A DNA stretch of 64,000 bases from Flavobacteriales bacterium (GTDB lineage: Bacteria; Bacteroidota; Bacteroidia; Flavobacteriales_F; PHOS-HE28): positions 682,001-746,000 of the forward strand of contig JADIYA010000001.1 of the NCBI GenBank assembly GCA_016705545.1. Direction: 5' to 3'. Positions 1 through 9,345 of the stretch are shown piece after piece (the stretch's first letter is position 1; the number at the start of each line of letters is the position of its first letter). The position numbers were made by a program, and so were the translations under genes. The notes beneath the pieces are model-generated. The model did no database searches. It was not told where the DNA came from and was given only the letters and a program-made list of their open reading frames with translations.

Positions 1-878
1 GGCACGCCTTTTACGAGTTGCTGCAGGTGCGCAAGCGTCACGTTCTTGTCGAGTGTCACGTGGTAGATCTTCTCCGCGCCGTGACTGGGATGCGTGAGCT
101 TCTTGGCCAGGTCGCCATCGTTGGTGAGCAGCAAAAGCCCGGTGGTGTGTCGGTCCAGTCGGCCCACAGGGTAGATGCGCTCGTCGCAGGCGTGCTCCAC
201 CAGCGCCATCACGGTGCGGCGGTCGCGCGGGTCGTCGGTGGTGGTGATGAAGTCCTTGGGCTTGTTCAGCAGCACGTAGCGCTTGGTCTCCCGGCTGAGA
301 CGCTGACCGCCGTACACGACTTTGTCGCCGGGGCCCACTTTGGCGCCCATTTCCGTGACCACCACCCCATTCACGCTCACCACGCCGGCCCTGATGAGGT
401 CGTCGGCATCGCGGCGGCTGGCCACGCCGCTCATGCTCAGGTAGCGGTTCAGGCGGATGCGGCCATCATCCTCGCCGCGCGGCTCGGGCCTCGGTTTGCC
501 ACGGTAGCCGCCAAAGCCCCGCTTGGGGCCGCTCTTGTCCGCCCAAGGCTTCTTGTAGGGCGAACGGCGTTCTCCGCCTTCGGTGCTGGGCGCACGGGAG
601 CCGCGATCGCCACCGGCTGCATAACGCGGCGCACCGGAGCTCCGGTTGCCTTCAGGCGGTCTGCGTTCCGCGCTTCCGCCTTCGCGCACGGCTTTCGGCG
701 GTCGTTTGCCATAACGCTTGGAGTGCGGCGCGCCCTCGGCCCGCTCCTCCGGCTTGTGCCGTCCGGGCCTTGCCTTTGAGGGTTTGCCTGAAGCGGGTTT
801 GCGGGCACCCCCTTTCCCGGGTTCTGGCGCGCTGCGCTGCTGCCCTCGGCCCTGAGGTCGGTTAGAACGGTTTGTCAT
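1..878 (-). CDS. RluB/RsuA-family 23S/16S rRNA pseudouridine synthase (3' end beyond window)
   Basis: Read on the minus strand from the ATG at 878; the gene runs off the window before its stop. The first ~135 residues are an Arg/Lys/Gly/Pro-rich, probably disordered extension. Then comes an S4 RNA-binding domain (about 140-190, RLNRYLSMSGVASRRDAD), followed by the pseudouridine synthase core. That core shows the family motif GRLDRHTTGLLLL near residue 240, which carries the catalytic Asp. The family isomerises a uridine in rRNA, with RluB acting on 23S and RsuA on 16S; the sequence here does not separate the two. A basic N-terminal tail is common in Bacteroidota homologues. The start overlaps the end of yraN by 17 bases, so the two are probably co-transcribed. 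Confidence 0.9.
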   Translation of the reverse strand, partial: MTNRSNRPQGRGQQRSAPEPGKGGARKPASGKPSKARPGRHKPEERAEGAPHSKRYGKRPPKAVREGGSAERRPPEGNRSSGAPRYAAGGDRGSRAPSTEGGERRSPYKKPWADKSGPKRGFGGYRGKPRPEPRGEDDGRIRLNRYLSMSGVASRRDADDLIRAGVVSVNGVVVTEMGAKVGPGDKVVYGGQRLSRETKRYVLLNKPKDFITTTDDPRDRRTVMALVEHACDERIYPVGRLDRHTTGLLLLTNDGDLAKKLTHPSHGAEKIYHVTLDKNVTLAHLQQLVKGV

Positions 879-1242
879 GTACGGTGGGATAGAATGCGTC
901 GGGGATGTGGTGGATGTACGGCTTGCCTGAAGGATGCAGGATCACGCTCACGATGTCGAAACGGGCCGCAAGGTCGGTGCCCGAGGCCTGTATGTATGCA
1001 TTGGCGGCCTTGATCAGCTTGCCGCGCTTGCCCTTCTTCACGGCCTCTTCCGGTTCGCCATGCTGCACCGAGCTGCGGGTCTTCACCTCCACGAACACCA
1101 GGTAGCGGCCGTGCTTGGCCACGATATCGAGCTCCAGCTTGCCGTGCTTCCAATTGCGCTCGATCACCTCGAATCCGCTGTCTTCCAAGAAGCGGCAAGC
1201 CAATTGCTCCCCCTCGGCACCGATGCGATTGTGCTCAGCCAT
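862..1242 (-). CDS. YraN/UPF0102 family nuclease-fold protein
   Basis: The protein of 126 residues begins at MAEHNRIGAEGEQLA; an upstream in-frame ATG at 1347 would add 35 residues with no family similarity, so 1242 is preferred. It has the features of the UPF0102 (YraN) family with its restriction-endonuclease-like fold. These are the E-GEQLA start, the acidic site in GKLELDIVAKHG, and the FVEVKTR motif, the D...ExK type of metal site. Length matches the family (about 110-130). Its biochemical role is not established in general. The stop overlaps the start of the downstream pseudouridine synthase. A weak box, CATCTTTC, lies just upstream. Confidence 0.9.
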   Translation of the reverse strand: MAEHNRIGAEGEQLACRFLEDSGFEVIERNWKHGKLELDIVAKHGRYLVFVEVKTRSSVQHGEPEEAVKKGKRGKLIKAANAYIQASGTDLAARFDIVSVILHPSGKPYIHHIPDAFYPTVHDKPF

Positions 1243-1372
1243 TGTGGAAAGATGGGGCCGTAACCATGCACCAAAGGCCCCGTTGAAGGCCCTAAAATTG
1301 GCGAACCCTAGCCTGGGACCCACCTCCATCGACCACGGCCGAGCCACTCTTCAGCCGGAAAACCGACCCACC

Positions 1373-2014
1373 ATGCGACTGCTTCGACCCGTTCTTGCCA
1401 CCGCCTGCTTCGCCTTTCTTGGCCATGCAGCGCTGCACGCCCAAGGATTCGAAGGCGTGATCGAGTTCACCAAGACCACTGGCCCGGTGGTGACCACCTA
1501 CCGCTATTTCGTGAAGGGCGACCACGTGCGGATCGAAGAGGTGAGCTCACGCGGCGAGGTGCAGGGCATCCTGCTTGCCGACACGCGCGACAAGACCGTG
1601 ACTGCGCTCAGCCCCGAACGCAAGCTCTACATCGATGTGCCCAACACCCGCCTGCCCAAGGATGTGGAGGTGCAGGTGCAGAAGACCAGCGACATGAAGG
1701 AGATCGCCGGCTACAAATGCGAGAAGTGGATCGCCAAGAGCGTGAAGGAGGACCGCCAGATCACCTATTGGGTGGCCGCCGATGAGTTCAATTTCTTCCG
1801 CCCGTTGCTGGAAACACTGAACCGCAAGGACGAGACCGCCATCTTCTTCCTGGAGATCAAGGATGCCAATGGCGTGTTCCCCCTGTTGGGCATTGAGCAG
1901 AAGCTGGATGGCGCGGAGGTGAGCCGACTTGAGGTGAGCAAAGTGGCCAAGGGCGCACAGAAGGCCAGCCTCTTCGAGATCCCTGCTGGCTACAATAAGT
2001 TCGAGCGGAATTAA
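1373..2014 (+). CDS. Exported DUF4412-like protein
   Basis: The protein has 213 residues. The ATG at 1373 gives a clear signal peptide (MRLLRPVLATACFAFLGHAALHA then QG), whereas a longer frame open from 1115 reads through antisense yraN. The mature part starts FEGVIEFTK and contains repeated short beta-strand segments, a lipid-binding LolA-like pattern typical of DUF4412 (GxIxF..., YFVKGDHVRIEE, YKCEKWIAK). Family members are periplasmic or outer-membrane proteins of unknown function in Bacteroidota. It stands alone, divergent from yraN. No lipobox is visible. The family assignment is by pattern recognition only. Confidence 0.75.
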   Translation: MRLLRPVLATACFAFLGHAALHAQGFEGVIEFTKTTGPVVTTYRYFVKGDHVRIEEVSSRGEVQGILLADTRDKTVTALSPERKLYIDVPNTRLPKDVEVQVQKTSDMKEIAGYKCEKWIAKSVKEDRQITYWVAADEFNFFRPLLETLNRKDETAIFFLEIKDANGVFPLLGIEQKLDGAEVSRLEVSKVAKGAQKASLFEIPAGYNKFERN

Positions 2015-2127
2015 GCTCTTCCTTCGGAGCGCTGTCATTTCGCATTGCGCGTTCCGCCTTGCTCATTGCGCCTTTCCCTTCCTCCGAAGGTCCTGCGTCG
2101 TTTCTTCACGATTCAACCCACAGGACC

Positions 2128-2502
2128 ATGAGCCAAGGAACATCCCGACGGTACGATCTCGAGGAACGACTGATCGATTTTGCCGTGATGGTAATCGACC
2201 TTTAAGAGAGCCTGCCTTCTACGAAGGCTGCCAACCACTTAGGGGGGCAGCTGCTTCGGTCCGGAACCTCGCCGGCGCTCAACTACGGCGAGGCCCAGTC
2301 GGCAGAATCGAAGAAGGACTTCATCCACAAGATCCGCGTCGTGCTGTAGGAGCTGCGTGAGTCTCACGTGTGCATGCGGATCATCGAGCGCAAAGGCATG
2401 CACCAGGACACAGCGCTCGTTGAACGAGCGAAGGCCGAATGCCAGGAATTGGTGCGCATCTTCATCAAGAGCGTGATGACGGCCACACGGGTCTCCGAAT
2501 GA
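2128..2502 (+). pseudogene. Four-helix bundle (S23/IVP-like) protein, interrupted by two stop codons
   Basis: Reading one frame straight through from ATG 2128 to TGA 2502 (125 codons) gives a recognisable four-helix bundle protein of the TIGR02436/S23 type. Diagnostic stretches are YDLEERLIDFAV, GGQLLRSGTSPALNYGEAQ, SKKDFIHKIRV and ELRESHVCMRIIERKG. The frame is broken by TAA at 2203-2205 (codon 26) and TAG at 2347-2349 (codon 74), with no frameshift. Each stop is one base from a sense codon. Members of this family are encoded in 23S rRNA intervening sequences or as free-standing genes, and their role is poorly known. Conservation of everything except the two stops suggests recent inactivation, sequencing error or, less likely, readthrough. 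Confidence 0.8.
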
Positions 2503-2613
2503 GCAAGGATGAATGCGCGATGAGCAATGAGCAGGTGAAGTCATGCAACAACTGCATCACGAGACTGCTTCTGAGCCCCCCGAAGCTCAGCGTGGGGCCC
2601 GGCGCGGCGAACC

Positions 2614-3525
2614 TCAGAAGCTCAAAGTCGCGCCTGTCGCGGTGACGCTGAGCTTCGCTGTTTGGCCCATCACCAGTGCGCGGTTATCGGCGATGTGTCC
2701 GGCGGGGAAGCCGTAGCAAACCGGATAAGGCGCTTCGCCCACGGCATCGGCAACGATCTGCTCCGCGGTTTTGCCGAAGGGATCCAGCGGATCCTTATCG
2801 CGCATGTCCGTCATGCCGCCCACGATGAGGCCAGCGAGATTGTTGAACCAACCGCCCAGTTTCAGGTTCGTCACCATACGGTCCACGTGGTAGAGCAGCT
2901 CATCGAGGTCCTCGAGGAAGAGGATCTTGCCTGCGGGGTCGATGTCGAAAGGCGTTCCGCGCAGCGCATAGAGCAAGGAGAGGTTGCCGCCCACGAGCAC
3001 GCCCTCCCCTTCGCCCTGGCGGGCCACTGAGGCCGTGGCCGCAGGATGGCTCATGCTGATGCCGAGCTGCTCGCCGAAGAGCGCGCGCCGAAGCGACTCA
3101 CGCGCATCATTGCTCTTCGAGCCGATATTGAAGGGCATCTGCGCGTGCAACGAGGGAAGGCCAAGGCCATGCAGGGTGTTGTGCAGCACGGTGACATCGC
3201 TGAAGCCCACCAGCCATTTCGGATTATTCGTGAAGACCTCTGGCTCGATGTGATCCAATAGATGCACGGTGCCATAACCGCCGCGCGCGCACCACACGGC
3301 TTTCACCTTCGGATCCTCCAGCGCGGCTTGCAGATCGGCAGCGCGCTGCCGCGCGGTGCCCGCTTGCTGGTAATGTTTCTTGCCGATGCACGAACCGAGC
3401 TTCACGTTGAGCCCCCAGCTCTTGGCGAGCTCGATGCCCTCGATGAGCTCATCGCGCATGATGGCGCGGGCGGTAGGCACGATGGCGATGGTGTCGCCGG
3501 GGCGGAGCGGTGCAGGGGCAGGCAT
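2614..3525 (-). CDS. LD-carboxypeptidase (peptidase family S66)
   Basis: The 303-residue protein belongs to the S66 LdcA/MccF family, cytoplasmic serine peptidases that cut the L,D bond of murein tetrapeptides during recycling or hydrolyse related amide bonds. It starts PLRPGDTIAIVPTA, followed by the WCARGGYG loop. The nucleophile is Ser109 in VGFSD. The Glu of LFLEDLDE and the His of GFPAGHIADN near the C-terminus complete the triad. Length is typical. A CACCTTCG box on the minus strand at 3547-3554 lies 21 bases upstream of the start. It is divergent from metG. Confidence 0.93.
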   Translation of the reverse strand: MPAPAPLRPGDTIAIVPTARAIMRDELIEGIELAKSWGLNVKLGSCIGKKHYQQAGTARQRAADLQAALEDPKVKAVWCARGGYGTVHLLDHIEPEVFTNNPKWLVGFSDVTVLHNTLHGLGLPSLHAQMPFNIGSKSNDARESLRRALFGEQLGISMSHPAATASVARQGEGEGVLVGGNLSLLYALRGTPFDIDPAGKILFLEDLDELLYHVDRMVTNLKLGGWFNNLAGLIVGGMTDMRDKDPLDPFGKTAEQIVADAVGEAPYPVCYGFPAGHIADNRALVMGQTAKLSVTATGATLSF

Positions 3526-3546
3526 GGGGCATGGGAAAAAGGGGCA

Positions 3547-3554
3547 CGAAGGTG
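3547..3554 (-). promoter_or_regulatory. Putative -7 box of the LD-carboxypeptidase gene
   Basis: CACCTTCG on the minus strand is a one-base variant of the TAnnTTCG box seen repeatedly in this window. It lies 21 bases before the start at 3525 and back to back with the metG promoter. Confidence 0.35.
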
Positions 3555-3588
3555 CGCAGCGGCCTCAACTCGTACAACGCCCAGCCGG

Positions 3589-3596
3589 TACTTTCG
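3589..3596 (+). promoter_or_regulatory. Putative -7 box of metG
   Basis: TACTTTCG matches the Bacteroidota TAnnTTTG type -7 element with T to C at position 7. It lies 32 bases before the TTG start of metG. The same octamer or close variants precede many genes here. Confidence 0.55.
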
Positions 3597-3628
3597 CGGG
3601 CCGTTTGAACCGACCGCCCCCGCAGCCC

Positions 3629-5725
3629 TTGAAATCCCCCGCCCGCCACACCGTTACCGCCGCCCTGCCCTACGCCAATGGGCCGCTGCACATCGGCCAC
3701 ATCGCCGGAGCCTACCTGCCCGCCGACATCTACGTGCGCAACCTGCGGCAGCGCGGCAAGGAGGTGCTCTTCATCTGCGGAAGTGATGAGCACGGCGCGG
3801 CCATCACCATGCGCGCCATGAAGGAGGGCACCACGCCCCGCGCCATCGTTGACAAGTACCACGCGATCATGGGCCGGGCCTTCCAGGACTTCGGCATCGG
3901 CTTCGACATCTACCACCGCACCAGCAGCGAGCTGCACAAGGAGACCTCACAGGGCTTCTTCCTGAAACTGCTGGAGAATGGCGCCTTCAGCGTGAAGGAA
4001 GAGCAACAGTACTTCGATGAGGAGGCCAGGCAATTCCTCGCTGACCGCTACATCATGGGCAGCTGCCCCAAGTGCGGCAACCCCGATGCCTACGGCGATC
4101 AATGCGAGAAGTGCGGCAGCGCGCTGAGCCCCAAGGACCTGATCGATCCGCGCAGCACGCTCAGCGGTGCCAAGCCCGTGCTGAAGCCCACGCTGCACTG
4201 GTACCTGAAGATGGACGAGGCCCAGCAATGGGTGGAGCAGTGGATGAACACGGGCGTGCTCGACGGCACGCAGCACCACGACCCCAAGGAGTGGAAGGCG
4301 AGCGTGCTGGGCCAGTGCAACAGCTGGCTGAAGGACGGCCTGCGTCCCCGCGCCATGACGCGCGACCTGGATTGGGGCGTGCCCGTGCCGCTGCCCGGCG
4401 CCGAAGGCAAGGTGCTCTACGTGTGGCTCGATGCGCCCATCGGATATATCAGCGCCACCAAGCAATGGGCGAAGGACCACCACGCGGATTGGGAGAAGTG
4501 GTGGAAGGGCGACGACACACGCCTCGTCCACTTCATCGGCAAGGACAACATCGTCTTCCACGCCATCATCTTCCCGATCCTGCTGAAGCTGCACGGCGGC
4601 TACGTGCTGCCGCAGAACGTGCCCGCCAACGAGTTCCTCAACCTCGAAGGCCAGAAGATCAGCACGAGCCGCAACTGGGCCGTATGGCTGCACGAGTACA
4701 TCGAGCGCTGGCCCAACCGGCAGGATGAATTGCGCTATTGTCTGGCGAGCATCATCCCGGAGCAGAAGGACAGCGAGTTCACGTGGAAGGACTTCCAGGA
4801 CAAGAACAACAACGAGCTGGTGAGCATCATCGGCAACTTCGTGCAGCGCGTGATGGTGCTCTGCCACAAGTTCTACGATGGCCATGCGCCAGAACCCGGC
4901 ACCGCGAAGTCCGACGACCTCGCGCTGTGGGGCGCCGTTCACGGCAGCGCCGAAGAGATGGTGCGCGCCATCGACGCCTTCCGCCTACGCGATGCGCTGC
5001 AAGCCGCCATGAACGTGGCGCGCGCCGGCAACAAGTACCTCAGCGACCACGAGCCATGGAAGCTGGAGAAGACCGACCCCGAGCGCACGCGCGCAATCCT
5101 CGGCAACAGCCTGAATGTGGCGGCCGTGCTGAGCACCGTGCTGGAGCCCTTCCTGCCCTTCACCGCCGAGCGGCTGCGCCGCATGCTGCGCATCGATGCG
5201 CTGCCCTGGGATGCCGCGCTCCGCAGCGACCGCATCGCGCCCGGCCATGCACTAGGAGCAGCCGAGCACCTCTTCAAGCCCATTACCGACGCGGAAATCC
5301 AGCCAGAGATCGACCGCCTGCACGCGAACGCACCCATGGACTTGAGCAGTGCGGGCCGGGAATTCCCGGCCCCGACGATTGCTCAGCCAACCAAATCAGC
5401 GATCGCGTTCGACGACTTCGCCAAGCTCGACTTGCGCGTGGGCACCATCACCGCTGCGGAGCGCGTGCCCAAGGCCGACAAGCTGCTGAAGCTCACCATC
5501 GACATTGGTGAAGCAACGCCGCGAACCGTCGTGAGCGGCATCGCACAGCACTATGCGCCGGAGCAACTCGCCGGGCAACAAGTGGTATTGGTGGCCAATC
5601 TGGAGCCGCGCAAGATGCGCGGGGTGGAGAGCCAGGGCATGGTGCTCATGGCCGAGGATGCCAATGGCAAGCTGGTGTTCGTGCAGCCAAAGGAGGTTGC
5701 TGGCCCCGGCGCTGAAGTGCGCTAG
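3629..5725 (+). CDS. metG: Methionyl-tRNA synthetase
   Basis: The enzyme charges tRNA-Met and initiator tRNA. The protein has 698 residues. No ATG fits: the conserved N-terminus (KSPARHTVTAALPYANG) begins immediately after a TTG at 3629, so a TTG start is proposed. The HIGH signature is at residues 21-24 (PLHIGH). A four-Cys zinc knuckle (CPKCG...CEKCG) sits near 145-165. The KMSKS loop appears as KISTS near 342. A C-terminal tRNA-binding domain of the Arc1p/EMAP-II type starts near 590 (FDDFAKLDLRVG). This long two-domain form is usual in Bacteroidota. It is a single gene with its own promoter box at 3589. Confidence 0.97.
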   Translation: MKSPARHTVTAALPYANGPLHIGHIAGAYLPADIYVRNLRQRGKEVLFICGSDEHGAAITMRAMKEGTTPRAIVDKYHAIMGRAFQDFGIGFDIYHRTSSELHKETSQGFFLKLLENGAFSVKEEQQYFDEEARQFLADRYIMGSCPKCGNPDAYGDQCEKCGSALSPKDLIDPRSTLSGAKPVLKPTLHWYLKMDEAQQWVEQWMNTGVLDGTQHHDPKEWKASVLGQCNSWLKDGLRPRAMTRDLDWGVPVPLPGAEGKVLYVWLDAPIGYISATKQWAKDHHADWEKWWKGDDTRLVHFIGKDNIVFHAIIFPILLKLHGGYVLPQNVPANEFLNLEGQKISTSRNWAVWLHEYIERWPNRQDELRYCLASIIPEQKDSEFTWKDFQDKNNNELVSIIGNFVQRVMVLCHKFYDGHAPEPGTAKSDDLALWGAVHGSAEEMVRAIDAFRLRDALQAAMNVARAGNKYLSDHEPWKLEKTDPERTRAILGNSLNVAAVLSTVLEPFLPFTAERLRRMLRIDALPWDAALRSDRIAPGHALGAAEHLFKPITDAEIQPEIDRLHANAPMDLSSAGREFPAPTIAQPTKSAIAFDDFAKLDLRVGTITAAERVPKADKLLKLTIDIGEATPRTVVSGIAQHYAPEQLAGQQVVLVANLEPRKMRGVESQGMVLMAEDANGKLVFVQPKEVAGPGAEVR

Positions 5726-5747
5726 ATCCTGGTGCTGAGCATCCCGC

Positions 5748-5755
5748 TACTTTCG
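5748..5755 (+). promoter_or_regulatory. Putative -7 box of the CotH/lamin-tail gene
   Basis: TACTTTCG ends 4 bases before the GTG at 5760. This supports transcription and translation starting there, and hence the frame used to diagnose the frameshifts in the following gene. Confidence 0.5.
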
Positions 5756-5759
5756 GCCG

Positions 5760-7822
5760 GTGCGCGCACTGGTGTTCCTGATTGACGTGCTGGTCGCCAG
5801 ACGGACCTGCGGGCGCCTGGTCGGGCGCGATGCGCAGCACCTCCTCATCAACGAGCTCTGCGGCGAGCAATCACGGCGGCTACGGTTGAAGCCGACGGCC
5901 GCACACCCGATTGGATCGAGCTGCACAACAGCACCACGAAACCGATCGACCTGCTCGGCTGGCGCATTGCGATCAACGGCAAGCAGCATGTGATCGATGC
6001 ACCGCTGCGCGTTCCGGCCAAGGGCCATGTGCTATTGCTGTGCGATGGCAGAACCGAGCGCGGCCCGCAGCATCTCGGCTTCACATTGGAGAAGCAAGGT
6101 GGCGCCATCCTCCTGATCGCTCCCGATGGCTTGAGCATCGCCGACCTCTTCACCTATCCCGCGCTGCGGGCCAACACCAGCATGGGCCGTTCGCCCGACG
6201 GCCCGACAACCTGGAGCCTCTTCGCGCAACCCACGCCGGGAGCAGCGAATGAGACAAGCGGTATCGCGCGGGGCTTCAGCAAGGCGCCGCAACTCGAGCT
6301 GGATGCCACCGGCCGCTTGACCGCAACAGCGGAAGGCGAAGTGCGATTCACCACCGATGGCAGTGATCCACGAGGCGCCGATGCCATGCGATTCGTTGAG
6401 CCTGTTGTCGTTGAGCCCGGCCATGTTGTGCGCGCCATCGCTGTGCACGAGGAGCTCTTGATCGGTGATGAAGCGATGCTCCTCGTTCCCGCGAACGGAC
6501 ATGCTGGCGAAGGCTTCTCGCTCGCACTCGATCCGCAAGACCTATGGGGCGATAGCACGGGCATCTACAATCCCGGCGCGGCGCAGAACCACACGCGACG
6601 CGGCATCTTCTGGGAGCGTGATGCGGTGGTGCGCATTGACAGCAGTGCGCTCTCCGTTGGCACTCGCCTCTTCGGCAGCGGCTCACGCGGCCTGGGCAAG
6701 CGTTCCTTCAAGCTCTACGCGCGCGATCGGTACGACAGTCCAGCGGATGGATTCGCCTTCAGCGATGGCACGCGCGTGCATGAGGGCGTGCTGCGCGCCG
6801 ATGCCTCGCCGAATGCCTTTTTGCGCAATGCCGTCATGGAGAAAGTCGTGCATCGCTTCGGTTTGCATTTGCTGGTGCAGCCCTCCGTGGCGAAGCCGCT
6901 CTACCTCAACGGCGCCTATTGGGGCCTCTATCGTTGGATGCCCGGCAAGGACGAAGAATGGCTGAAGCAGCGCAGCAACGCTGAAGCCCTTGATATGCTC
7001 GAAGGGCCCGCCTCCACCGAACGCAGCGGCAAGGGCGACCACTTCCTGAACGCGCGCGAGCTGCTCGTGCGCGGCGCACCCATCGACAGCATCGATGCCG
7101 TGATCGACACGCGAAGCCTCATCGACCTCGCGTGCATCGACCTCTGGACGGGACGGGCCGACCATGAACTGAACGTGCGCTGCTATCGGCCGCGTGAGCG
7201 CGATGGCCGCTGGCGCTGGGTGCTCTTCGACATGGACCTCTGGGCGCCGCCGAACGAGAATAGCGTGCAACGGATGTCGCTCGCCGTGCTGCCCGAAACG
7301 CCCTTCGTGCCGCAGCTGCTCGCGCACCCGGAACTGCAGCAGCGATTGCTCGCGCGCATGACCGCGTTGCAGGCAACGGCATTCGAGCAGATCCCCGCCA
7401 TCGCCGACAGCCTGTATCATACGCACGCTGCTGAGCTCGCTGACGATTTCAAGCGCTGGGACCTGCAGCTCGACATGCCCACGCCGGAAGCATCGCTCGC
7501 CGAGCTGAAGAGCTTCGCAACACAACGGGGTGCGCATCTCTTCGCGCACCTGGCCAAAAGCACCGGGCGGCGCCTGCACGAAACGGTGATCGAAGCGCCT
7601 CGCGCGGATCAGGGCGTTCTTCTGATCGATGGCCTAGCGCTGCCGCCCGGCAAGCACAGCGTGCGCTGCTTCGAGGGCGTGCTCATGCACATCGAATTGC
7701 GCGCGGTAGAAGGACAAGAGTTCGCGGGTTGGAAGGGCGCGGATCTCGCCACGGCTTCTGGGACCATTGACCTGTGGAAGGCGAAGAGCCTGCGGCCGGT
7801 GCTCAGGAGTGTGGTGCCGTGA
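5760..7822 (+). pseudogene. Lamin-tail/CotH-kinase-like surface protein with two +1 frameshifts near its N-terminus
   Basis: From GTG 5760 one frame gives a hydrophobic leader and HLLINELC. One extra G (around 5862) shifts to ASNHGGY, and a second extra G (around 5884) shifts to VEADGRTPDWIELHN. The latter frame stays open to 7822, with an ATG at 5990 and 610 residues from there. Removing both Gs restores a perfect lamin-tail domain start (LINEL-ASN...DWIEL). The rest contains the remainder of that domain, a chitobiase-like segment (VRFTTDGSDPRG) and a CotH kinase-like domain (GLGKRSFKLYAR, YLNGAYWGLYRW, WVLFDMDLWAP). CotH proteins are spore-coat kinases in Bacillus; their role in Bacteroidota is unclear. 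It may be a real pseudogene or an assembly indel pair. Confidence 0.75.
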
Positions 7823-7860
7823 TCAGGCGGGAGCGTACAGCAGCGCAAACCGCAGCATAT

Positions 7861-9345
7861 TCACTGCACCAAGAGTTTCTGCTGCGCCACCCGCCTTCCG
7901 TTGGCGAGCAACTCAGCGATGTAGCACCCGCTGGGCAGCGTGCCCACCTGCACGGTGTGGTAATGCCCCCCGATGCGTTGCCGCAGCACGGCCTTGCCCA
8001 AACCATCACGAAGCAGCAACTCCGTTCCCGGCGAGAAAGCATCCAGCTCCAAGGTGAGCTGCGTGCTTGTTGGGTTCGGATAGAGCCGCATGCCCGGCAG
8101 GGGTTGCGCGGTGGGCCGCACACCCAACCCGATCTCGCCGCCAAACAAGCGCGTTACCATGCGCTGCAGGGTATCGTTGGTGGTGCCATCGCTGTAGCCG
8201 TGGTAGGCGCCCCAGAGGTAGTAGCTGCCATCGGGGGCTTGGGTGAAGCCAGCAACCGACCCATATACGAGCCCGAAGTGCGTGTAATCGCCGGTTGCTG
8301 CTCCATCGAAGTAACTGACGAGGTTTCCCAGTGTGTCAATCATGCAGATGCCCTTCCGTGGCTGCTGCTCCACTTCATTGAACCGTCCTCCCAGCACAAT
8401 CAGCCCCGGCGCGATCGGATAGATGCAGAGCACCTTGGCATCTAGGCTCGTCGGGTTCAGCGACACCATATCAATGGCATTGTTGAAGGTGGGATCGAGG
8501 TTGCCATCGGGCATGACCCTAATGACCTGTAATGTGTCATTATCCCCGCTCATGCGGAATGTGCCGCCGATGTAGGCGCGTCCATCGGGCAATATCTCCA
8601 ACGCCTGGATGTATCCCCACTCGATGTTGGAGTTGAAGGAGTCGTCCAGGCTGCCATCGGCGTGGATGCGGAAGACCTTGTCCACGGGCTGCCCCTCGTA
8701 GGTGGTGCCCCAGGTATGCACGAGAAACCTGCCGCCGAGGTCGCCGGCGGTCCCCTCGGGATATTCCTTGATCGCCCAGTTGATCCCATTTCCGCTGCGC
8801 GGGGTGCGCGTGGTATCGAGGTAGCCGGTGCTGGTGAACCAGATCAGGTTGTAGGCGCCTTGCCAGCCCAGGTGCGCGGCGTCTATGGTGTGCAGGCCGG
8901 TCATCAGCACGCGGCCGTCGGGGTACACGTGGTAGTCGCCGCCTTGGAGTGAGCTGAAGTAGGGGTCGTCGTTCTGCAGGATGAAATCCGGATCGAGCTG
9001 ACCGTCGAAGAGGAACCTCCTTACCCCGGGCCCGTTTCCGGAATAGTACCCGTTCTGCCAAGGCGTGATCTTGCCGCCCATGGGCAGGAAGCCTTGGTTG
9101 AATGTGAGGTCCCGCTCGCCGTTGGGCAACAGGCGCGCGCCGCTTCGGGGATTTGGCAGATCGGGGAACTCCAGGTTCCCGCTGATCACCAGCCTCCCAT
9201 CTTCAAGCGACCAAACCGAGAATGCATTCTGCGCTGGCAGATCAACGCGGAAGGTGGTGTCCACGCTGAGCGGCAGCTGCGCCCAGGAGGCAATCCACAA
9301 GGCCGCCGAAGCAGGACAGGCGATGATCCAGCGCAAGATGTTCAT
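7861..9345 (-). CDS. Delta-60 repeat protein with T9SS type A sorting domain
   Basis: The 494-residue exported protein has a signal peptide ending ...ASWAQ. The body contains several degenerate delta-60 beta-propeller-like repeats (LPNGERDLTFNQGF, DGQLDPDFI, HADGSLDDSFNSN, MPDGNLDPTFNNA). The last ~75 residues form a type A T9SS sorting domain beginning near LYPNPTSTQLTLELD and ending in KLLVQ. Such proteins cross the outer membrane by the type IX system and are released or anchored at the surface; the repeats have no assigned activity. The start overlaps the stop of the upstream gene by ATGA, so the two are translationally coupled. Confidence 0.88.
   Translation of the reverse strand: MNILRWIIACPASAALWIASWAQLPLSVDTTFRVDLPAQNAFSVWSLEDGRLVISGNLEFPDLPNPRSGARLLPNGERDLTFNQGFLPMGGKITPWQNGYYSGNGPGVRRFLFDGQLDPDFILQNDDPYFSSLQGGDYHVYPDGRVLMTGLHTIDAAHLGWQGAYNLIWFTSTGYLDTTRTPRSGNGINWAIKEYPEGTAGDLGGRFLVHTWGTTYEGQPVDKVFRIHADGSLDDSFNSNIEWGYIQALEILPDGRAYIGGTFRMSGDNDTLQVIRVMPDGNLDPTFNNAIDMVSLNPTSLDAKVLCIYPIAPGLIVLGGRFNEVEQQPRKGICMIDTLGNLVSYFDGAATGDYTHFGLVYGSVAGFTQAPDGSYYLWGAYHGYSDGTTNDTLQRMVTRLFGGEIGLGVRPTAQPLPGMRLYPNPTSTQLTLELDAFSPGTELLLRDGLGKAVLRQRIGGHYHTVQVGTLPSGCYIAELLANGRRVAQQKLLVQ

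Noticed and set aside
3947..4942. A 331-codon open frame antisense to metG
   Set aside because: It lies wholly inside metG on the other strand. High GC makes long antisense frames common, and the composition (His/Gln/Leu-rich) and lack of motifs show it is not a gene.
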